This document shows positions 1 to 5,163 of a stretch of 5,163 bases of DNA, piece after piece. Both the position numbers and the translations under genes were made by a program. Source of the stretch: an uncultured Collinsella sp. (GTDB lineage: Bacteria; Actinomycetota; Coriobacteriia; Coriobacteriales; Coriobacteriaceae); assembly GCA_900551185.1 (NCBI GenBank), contig URVF01000122.1, forward strand, positions 1 through 5,163. Reading direction: 5' to 3'. Position 1 is the first letter of the stretch; each line of letters starts with the position of its first letter. The notes below the pieces were generated by a model. The model saw only the letters and a program-made list of their open reading frames with translations, ran no database searches and was not told where the DNA came from.

Positions 1-43
1 ACGCGTAAGATCGTCGGCAGCGTCAGATGTGTATAAGAGACAG
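1..43 (+). other. Nextera sequencing adapter (artefact) at left contig end
   Basis: Positions 11-43 match the Illumina Nextera read-1 transposase adapter: TCGTCGGCAGCGTC followed by the 19-base Tn5 mosaic end finishing in AGAGACAG. Positions 3-10 read GCGTAAGA, which I recognise as an i5 index sequence (517 series), and positions 1-2 (AC) fit the end of the P5 primer. This is library DNA, not genome. Open frames running in from the left therefore begin with adapter-encoded residues such as MYKRQ or MCIRDS, which must be dropped. Genuine sequence begins at 44. Confidence 0.97.
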
Positions 44-1483
44 CTGCAAAACGGCCTGCGCTCTCGCGTGGTGCTCGAGGCCGACGGCAAGCTCATGGAC
101 GGTACCGATGTCGCCGTCGCCTGCCTGCTGGGTGCCGAGGAGTTTGGCTTTGCGACCATGCCGCTCATCTCCATGGGTTGCCTCATGCAGCGCGACTGCC
201 AGCAGGATACCTGCCCGGCCGGCATCGCGACGCAAAACTGCCGTCTGCGTCGCGGCTTCCGCGGCAAGCCCGAGCACGTCGAGCACTTTATGCTCTTTGT
301 TGCCGAGCAGCTGCGCGAGGTCATGGCGAGCCTGGGCTTCCGCACCGTCGACGAGATGGTCGGCCATCCCGAGTGCTTGCGCCAGATCGAGGTCCCGGGT
401 AACCGCAAGGCCAACCTGCTCGATCTGTCGCCCGTGCTGGCGAGCGCGACCTGCGAATTCGGTGCCCACATCCCGGGTGCCGACGGTCGTCACTTCCTGC
501 CGCAGATGGCTGCGGACAGTGAGCTCGACAAGACGCTCGACTCCACGTTGTTTGTGCCCTATACGGCCGATGCCCGTGCGCACCTGCGTCCGATTCGCTT
601 CCGCGCCGATATCGCCAACGTCAACCGCTGCGTGGGCACCATCTTGGGCAACGCGGTGACCAAGGCGCATCCCGAGGGCCTGCCCGCCGGCTCCATCACC
701 GTCGATTGCGATGGTTCGGCCGGTCAGAGCTTTGGTGCCTTCCTGCCGCGCGGCATTACGCTCAACGTGTGCGGCGACGCCAACGATTACTTTGGCAAGG
801 GCCTTTCGGGCGGCGAGGTGTCGGTGCGCCCCAACCCGCATGCGACCTACAAGTTCGACGAGAACATCATCGTGGGCAACGTTGCGTTCTTTGGTGCCAC
901 GAGCGGCCGCGGCTTCATTAACGGCCTGGCAGGCCAGCGCTTTGGCGTACGCAACTCCGGTGCCACGGTGGTGGTCGAGGGCTGCGGCAACCATGGCTGC
1001 GAGTACATGACGGGCGGCCTGGCGCTCATCCTGGGCGAGGTCGGGCAGAACTTTGCCGCCGGTATGACGGGTGGCGTGGCCTATGTCTTTGACCAGTACG
1101 GCACGCTCGATGCCCGTGTGAACCACGAGAGCGTTGAGCTCAAGGCCCCGACGGCCGGCGAGCTGGCACAGATTCGCGAGCTCATCCAGGAGCACGTGGA
1201 CGCGACGCAGAGCCCGCGCGGCATTAAGCTGCTCTACAGCTTTGAGACGATGAGCAAGCACTTTGTGAAGGTCATTCCGACCGAGTACGAGCGCGTGCTG
1301 GCGATTGTCGCCGCGGGCGAGGCCGTGGGCAAGACGCATGCGCAGGCAGAGGAGCTGGCGTTTGACATTGTGACCGGTCGCGCGAGTGCCGCGGATGTCG
1401 CTCGCTTCGATGTCGCGGGCGGTGCTGCGGGCGCTGCGTCCGTGGCTGCCAGCTCTGTTGCTTCGACCAAGAAGGAGGCGTAA
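44..1483 (+). CDS. gltB: Glutamate synthase large subunit, C-terminal part (5' truncated)
   Basis: This is the last 479 residues of the glutamate synthase (GOGAT) alpha subunit, which makes two glutamates from glutamine and 2-oxoglutarate in the cytoplasm. The full family protein is about 1500 residues; the amidotransferase domain and most of the FMN barrel lie beyond the contig end. Numbering from base 44, residues 1-65 hold the end of the FMN-binding synthase barrel (LEADGK, then LLGAEEFGFAT) and the 3Fe-4S ligands Cys46, Cys52 and Cys57 in a C-x5-C-x4-C arrangement followed by PAGIATQ. Residues about 190-400 form the glycine-rich GXGXG beta-helix domain (NDYFGKGLSGGE, GRGFINGLAGQRFGVRNSG, GCEYMTGG, GGVAYVFD). 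Residues about 457-479 are an Ala/Ser/Gly-rich tail ending in TKKEA. The stop is five bases before the gltD start, so the two are one operon. The absence of a start is due to the contig edge, not to mutation. Confidence 0.97.
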   Translation: MQNGLRSRVVLEADGKLMDGTDVAVACLLGAEEFGFATMPLISMGCLMQRDCQQDTCPAGIATQNCRLRRGFRGKPEHVEHFMLFVAEQLREVMASLGFRTVDEMVGHPECLRQIEVPGNRKANLLDLSPVLASATCEFGAHIPGADGRHFLPQMAADSELDKTLDSTLFVPYTADARAHLRPIRFRADIANVNRCVGTILGNAVTKAHPEGLPAGSITVDCDGSAGQSFGAFLPRGITLNVCGDANDYFGKGLSGGEVSVRPNPHATYKFDENIIVGNVAFFGATSGRGFINGLAGQRFGVRNSGATVVVEGCGNHGCEYMTGGLALILGEVGQNFAAGMTGGVAYVFDQYGTLDARVNHESVELKAPTAGELAQIRELIQEHVDATQSPRGIKLLYSFETMSKHFVKVIPTEYERVLAIVAAGEAVGKTHAQAEELAFDIVTGRASAADVARFDVAGGAAGAASVAASSVASTKKEA

Positions 1484-1488
1484 GTGCC

Positions 1489-2970
<1,482 letters not shown>

Positions 2971-2987
2971 AGTAGTCATTTAAGAAC

Positions 2988-3028
2988 GTCCCCAATGACT
3001 AGTCATTTTTTGTCTAGTCGTTGGGGAC
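2988..3028 (+). terminator. Long hairpin after gltD (possible terminator or REP-like element)
   Basis: GTCCCCAATGACTAG (2988-3002) and CTAGTCGTTGGGGAC (3014-3028) pair over 15 positions with a single G-U, leaving an 11-base loop that contains six T residues. It begins 17 bases after the gltD stop, where an operon-end terminator would be expected. It is not a textbook intrinsic terminator, because the T run is in the loop and the bases after the stem are ACTCTTTG. A 14-base perfect palindrome, AATGACTAGTCATT (2994-3007), spans the left arm and loop. The element could instead be a REP-type repeat or mRNA 3'-end stabiliser. The hairpin is clear; its role is inferred. Confidence 0.5.
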
Positions 3029-3193
3029 ACTCTTTGCGAGCGATTTGCTCGTTTGTCGACGTACGGGTGTTCATTTGTCGACTTCTTGGGCTGTGATCAC
3101 CTGTTGTTTCTGTGGCGGCCGCGGGCATCTGGCTCAAAAAAGCGGGCTGGCTGTCTATGTCTACCTGCGGTTTCTTTGCGGTACGCTTATTCG

Positions 3194-3214
3194 GTCAAGT
3201 GTCCCGTCAAGTGT
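3194..3214 (+). repeat. GTCAAGTGT direct repeat, 12-base period
   Basis: GTCAAGTGT occurs at 3194-3202 and again at 3206-3214, separated by CCC. A perfect 9-base repeat at close spacing upstream of a gene may be a binding site for a regulator, but no promoter could be fixed next to it, and chance is not excluded. Confidence 0.35.
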
Positions 3215-3276
3215 TTGGTTAGCATCTGGTTTGCAGCCGAAGGCCTATTTTGCCCGCGCTTGCCTCGGTTGCTCGC

Positions 3277-3318
3277 CCTCCTCGTAAGCTCAAATTGAGG
3301 TCCATCAGTTTGAGGAGG
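3277..3318 (+). promoter_or_regulatory. Hairpin that may sequester the ribosome binding site of the 3324 gene
   Basis: CCTCCTC (3277-3283) is the exact complement of GAGGAGG (3312-3318), which is the Shine-Dalgarno sequence of the gene starting at 3324 (five-base spacing). Within the same stretch CTCAAA (3289-3294) complements TTTGAG (3309-3314), giving a competing pairing. Either fold would hide part of the ribosome binding site, so translation could depend on opening this structure. The complementarity is directly visible; regulation is inferred. Purine-rich SD sequences easily find pyrimidine-rich partners, so chance is possible. Confidence 0.4.
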
Positions 3319-3323
3319 ATGTC

Positions 3324-4031
3324 ATGACTGACCAAGTTTTTGACCGAGCAGAGCTGGCTGGAGCCGTCGGCAGCGATATTGCCGACATGGCCCAGTTTTG
3401 GATGCTGCGCAAGTTTCAGTTTTTGGAGTCGGCGCGCACGCAGTTCGAAGTGATAGTCGATCCATGGCTCAGCTATTGCGAGGAGCCTTCGCAAAGCGAA
3501 ATCATGGCCTATAACATGGCATTTACCGATTGGCTGCTGTTCGAGCGTCCCTATTACCATGGCAAGACGCTGCTTGAGCTGTATGTGGACGAGCCGCCAG
3601 CATCGCTTTCGCCTGCTTCGCTCAGGCGGCTCGAACAGGTGCGCGACACGCAGTATTTCTCGCGCTTTGGCATTTTGGACAAGGATCCTGCGACCGGTAT
3701 GGTCGCGCTGAAGGACACGCGCGCCGACCGTCGCTTTGATGTCTACGACCCGCATATCGTGCAAAAGGAGCATTGGAGCGACGGAGCGATTGCGGTGCGC
3801 CTCGCCTGCGTCGACGATGTCTGGCTGACGGCGGGACAACTCTATCTGTATGACATCGCACGCCTGAGTGACACGGCGGTCGATGGGCCTGGTGCGGTGC
3901 ATCCGGAGGACCTGCAGGATGGCTTTGACACCTCGTGCATCAGTTTCTTCTTGCGTCTGGTCCGCGACATCATGGGCGCCCAGGGGCGGTACGTGAAGTC
4001 GCTTAACATCTACGAGCAGGAGTGGGAGTAG
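3324..4031 (+). CDS. Uncharacterised 235-residue soluble protein
   Basis: I do not recognise a named family. The start at ATG 3324 is well supported by AGGAGG (3313-3318) five bases upstream, and the frame has consistent high-GC third positions. The product is acidic, with no signal peptide, membrane segment or metal-binding cysteine cluster (Cys52, Cys162 and Cys205 are isolated). Visible segments are an aromatic helical N-terminus (about 20-50, DMAQFWMLRKFQFLES), a block AFTDWLLFERPYYHGKTLLE at about 66-85, and a probable beta-rich half at about 107-180 (RFGILDKDPATGMVALKDT, then WSDGAIAVRLACVDDVWLTAG). The order 'DWLLF..., G+TLLELY, short helix, strand pairs with a Gly turn, gRL' is loosely reminiscent of proteins that carry or accompany SEC-C/YecA-type domains, but no SEC-C cysteines are present, so this is only a hint. 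It is probably transcribed alone: 353 bases separate it from gltD and the repeat array follows it. Confidence 0.85.
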   Translation: MTDQVFDRAELAGAVGSDIADMAQFWMLRKFQFLESARTQFEVIVDPWLSYCEEPSQSEIMAYNMAFTDWLLFERPYYHGKTLLELYVDEPPASLSPASLRRLEQVRDTQYFSRFGILDKDPATGMVALKDTRADRRFDVYDPHIVQKEHWSDGAIAVRLACVDDVWLTAGQLYLYDIARLSDTAVDGPGAVHPEDLQDGFDTSCISFFLRLVRDIMGAQGRYVKSLNIYEQEWE

Positions 4032-4067
4032 GGGATGGGCTGTCGCAGCGCCGCCACGTGTCTATTT

Positions 4068-4124
4068 GTCTCGATCTGTAACGTTTAGGGACAAAAAACC
4101 GGTCTACCTGTTACAGATCGAGAC
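4068..4124. repeat. Array unit 1 (perfect 15-base arms)
   Basis: Left arm GTCTCGATCTGTAAC (4068-4082) and right arm GTTACAGATCGAGAC (4110-4124) are perfect complements. The flanking TTT (4065-4067) and GAA (4125-4127) extend pairing by three with one G-U, and TAG (4086-4088) faces CTA (4104-4106) inside the loop. This is the most symmetrical unit. Confidence 0.9.
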
Positions 4125-4147
4125 GAACGCTTGGGTGCCGCTGGTTT

Positions 4148-4204
4148 GTCTAAATCTGTAACGTTTGGGGGGCTGGAGAACGTCTGACTGTTACAGAACG
4201 AGAC
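4148..4204. repeat. Array unit 2 (imperfect outer arms)
   Basis: Left arm GTCTAAATCTGTAAC (4148-4162) and right arm GTTACAGAACGAGAC (4190-4204) match at 12 of 15 positions. The three mismatches are adjacent (arm positions 5-7), while the 8-base core and outer GTCT are intact. The centre is G-rich and the most diverged of the four. Confidence 0.9.
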
Positions 4205-4227
4205 GTTTGGCACCTGGTTGGGGGAAT

Positions 4228-4284
4228 GTCTCAATCTGTAACATCTACAGGCCCAAATTCGACCTACCTGTTACAGATTGAGAT
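4228..4284. repeat. Array unit 3 (compensatory base-pair change)
   Basis: Left arm GTCTCAATCTGTAAC (4228-4242) and right arm GTTACAGATTGAGAT (4270-4284) pair at 14 of 15 positions, with the outermost pair G-T. Relative to unit 1, arm position 6 has changed from a G-C to an A-T pair on both sides. Confidence 0.9.
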
Positions 4285-4307
4285 GGAAGGCTGGCGGCTG
4301 CCGAAAG

Positions 4308-4364
4308 ATCTTGTTCTGTAACAACTAGAGGCTCAAAGACTGTCTTCCTGTTACAGATCAAGAC
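4308..4364. repeat. Array unit 4 (second compensatory change)
   Basis: Left arm ATCTTGTTCTGTAAC (4308-4322) and right arm GTTACAGATCAAGAC (4350-4364) match at 13 of 15 positions. Relative to unit 1, arm position 5 has changed from C-G to T-A on both sides. The unit lies immediately before the ribosome binding site of the downstream gene. Confidence 0.88.
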
Positions 4365-4390
4365 ATTTGTCAGCGGAGGCAACGGTGACG

Positions 4391-5121
4391 ATGGTCCATT
4401 TGTCTGACGTGGTGGTGATGAAAGTGTCTAATACCGTTCTCAAACACAAACATGCGACTCGCAACACGTTGGCGCGGAATAGGATGCTCGCGCGGCTCAC
4501 GGAGACGGCCAAGCAAGGTGCGCTGCTCGCAACGCATGACAATACCGAGCTTATGTGGCTACGGCGCCATGTTGGAACCGACGATATCGCGGAGCCCGAG
4601 CCGTACCTGTTCTGTTTTCAGCATGATTGGGATGCATTGACGCCGGCGGAGCGAGCGCTGAGGACTATCAAAGGGCTTGCGGAATTTCATCCCGATTGGG
4701 CGTTTTGGGGATATGACGCCGCGCTGATATGGGATCTGGAGGTGCCGAATGATCTACTCGGGCCGCGTTACTTGGTCAAGACGGGTTGTTCGGTGGCGTT
4801 GAGTACGGGATATAGGCTGTTGCGTCCACAGATGGCGGGCGCGCTCGAGCGTGTTGATGACGTGCGGGTGACGTCGTTTTGGCGCACGGCGGAGGATTGC
4901 TTGCTGCGTGCGCCGTTCTCCTACGGGTTGGCGATTGCCGATTCTGCACTGCGGGCGAAAGGCGTATCACGTGGGGATTTGTGCGAGCGCCTCCGCGCCG
5001 ATTGCGAGGGCAGGCGAGGGTATCGCAGGGCACAGGTGATTGCGTCGTATGCGGACGGGCTGTCCGAAAACGGTGGCGAGTCTCGGTTCCGAGCGTTCTT
5101 TATTGCGTATGGCTTTCCGGA
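4391..5121 (+). CDS. AbiEi-like / DUF559-type endonuclease-domain protein, 3' truncated
   Basis: An open frame runs from 4391 to the contig end without a stop; 243 complete genomic residues precede the adapter. The ATG at 4391 has GGAGG (4375-4379) eleven bases upstream; GTG 4385 (five-base spacing) is an alternative and ATG 4418 a weaker one. Residues about 70-130 (YLFCFQHDWDALTPAERAL, then HPDWAFWGYDAALIWDLEVP) resemble the region in AbiEi-antitoxin-like actinobacterial proteins where 'PAERAL...HP-W-F-G-SAA--HGL-V' is typical. Residues about 160-243 (RTAEDCLLRAPFSYGLAIADSAL, RRGYRRAQVIASYADG, ENGGESRFRAFFIAYGFP) match the run-in to a DUF559/Vsr-like nuclease domain, with Glu230 in the ESR-x-R motif a likely active-site residue. 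The remaining catalytic part is off the contig. The family call is from memory of the pattern and is moderate. AGG, ATA and CTA codons, rare in gltBD, suggest low expression or transfer. The residues after 5121 (SYTHLTLPTI) are adapter. The array upstream lies in its leader. Confidence 0.78.
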
Positions 5122-5163
5122 TGTCTCTTATACACATCTGACGCTGCCGACGATCTTACGCGT
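5122..5163 (-). other. Nextera sequencing adapter (artefact) at right contig end
   Basis: Positions 5122-5163 are the exact reverse complement of positions 1-42: mosaic end TGTCTCTTATACACATCT, then GACGCTGCCGACGA, the index TCTTACGC and GT. The expected first mosaic-end base (C at 5121) is A here, so the exact junction is uncertain by a base. The resulting 42-base terminal inverted repeat is an artefact, not a transposon end, and the residues it encodes at the end of the last gene are not protein. Confidence 0.97.

Larger units (their letters stand above)
2971..3323. other. Intergenic region between gltD and the 235-residue protein gene
   Basis: These 353 bases show no convincing gene. Short open frames exist (for example around 3021-3298), but they are rich in Cys, Ser, Leu and Trp, lack a ribosome binding site, and do not have the codon pattern of the flanking genes. 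The region contains a long hairpin (2988-3028), a small hairpin CGAGC-gattt-GCTCG at 3037-3051 followed by TTT (a weak terminator candidate), two copies of TTTGTCGAC (3052-3060 and 3074-3082), a GTCAAGTGT direct repeat (3194-3214), and a hairpin over the next ribosome binding site (3277-3318). I could not pick out a persuasive -35/-10 promoter, although one for the next gene is expected here. Confidence 0.6.
4068..4364. repeat. Array of four inverted-repeat units at exact 80-base period
   Basis: Four units of 57 bases start at 4068, 4148, 4228 and 4308. Each consists of a 15-base left arm, a 27-base centre and a 15-base right arm, with 23-base spacers between units. The core TCTGTAAC ends every left arm and its complement GTTACAGA begins every right arm, giving eight invariant half-sites spaced alternately 42 and 38 bases apart. 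The outer arm sequence (consensus GTCTCGA) varies more. The centres are partly conserved (a GG-x-C-x-AAA-like patch, then usually CTACCT before the right core), while the 23-base spacers share no obvious sequence. The array begins 36 bases after the stop of the preceding gene and ends 26 bases before the next start, so it fills the leader of the 4391 gene. It does not look like CRISPR: units are dyads and spacers are too short. Candidate roles are a multi-site operator, a run of RNA hairpins, or a mobile/REP-like repeat. Confidence 0.92.

Noticed and set aside
3131..3170. A decayed fifth array unit (GGCTCAAA at 3131-3138 and GTCTACCTG at 3159-3167 resemble array centres)
   Set aside because: Neither core half-site (TCTGTAAC or GTTACAGA) is present and the distances do not fit; short matches of this size can arise by chance.
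3021..3298. Short open frames in the gap after gltD that could be a small protein
   Set aside because: Two overlapping frames are both open, neither has a ribosome binding site or the local codon bias, and one begins inside the hairpin.
3622..3902. Minus-strand open frames inside the 3324-4031 gene
   Set aside because: They are antisense shadows without ribosome binding sites; the + strand gene has a strong start and consistent coding bias.
4108..4124. Array units as rho-independent terminators of the preceding gene
   Set aside because: None of the four stems is followed by a T run, and four consecutive long-loop hairpins would be an odd terminator.
4068..4364. CRISPR array
   Set aside because: Units are 57-base dyads with diverging centres and 23-base spacers; there are only four copies, no uniform direct repeat, and no cas gene is visible.

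Overview
The window looks like a short metagenomic or draft-assembly contig from a high-GC Coriobacteriia member, most likely a gut Collinsella. That placement is inferred from the strongly GC3-biased codon use of the glt genes and the general look of the proteins; no marker gene confirms it. Both ends are not biology. Positions 1-43 and 5122-5163 are Illumina Nextera adapter in opposite orientations, including an 8-base i5 index, so the real insert is about 44-5121 and the two outermost genes are cut by the contig ends.

Layout, all genes on the + strand: (1) 44-1483, the C-terminal third of gltB, the large subunit of glutamate synthase; (2) 1489-2970, complete gltD, the small subunit, five bases downstream in the same operon; (3) 2971-3323, a 353-base gap holding a long hairpin after gltD, small direct repeats, and a hairpin that could hide the next ribosome binding site; (4) 3324-4031, a complete 235-residue soluble protein I do not recognise; (5) 4068-4364, a strikingly regular array of four 57-base inverted-repeat units at an exact 80-base period; (6) 4391-5121, the 5' part of a gene whose product resembles actinobacterial proteins with an AbiEi-antitoxin-like N-terminal region and a C-terminal DUF559 (Vsr-like) nuclease domain, cut at the start of the latter.

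GltB and GltD form one enzyme: GltD passes electrons from NAD(P)H through FAD and Fe-S clusters to FMN and the 3Fe-4S centre of GltB, where 2-oxoglutarate and glutamine-derived ammonia become glutamate. This half is ordinary core metabolism. The second half looks like accessory DNA: codon use is less biased, with AGG, ATA and CTA codons in the last gene, and the ordered array sits directly in front of the AbiEi/DUF559-like gene. That array and its possible link to the downstream gene are the main points of interest.
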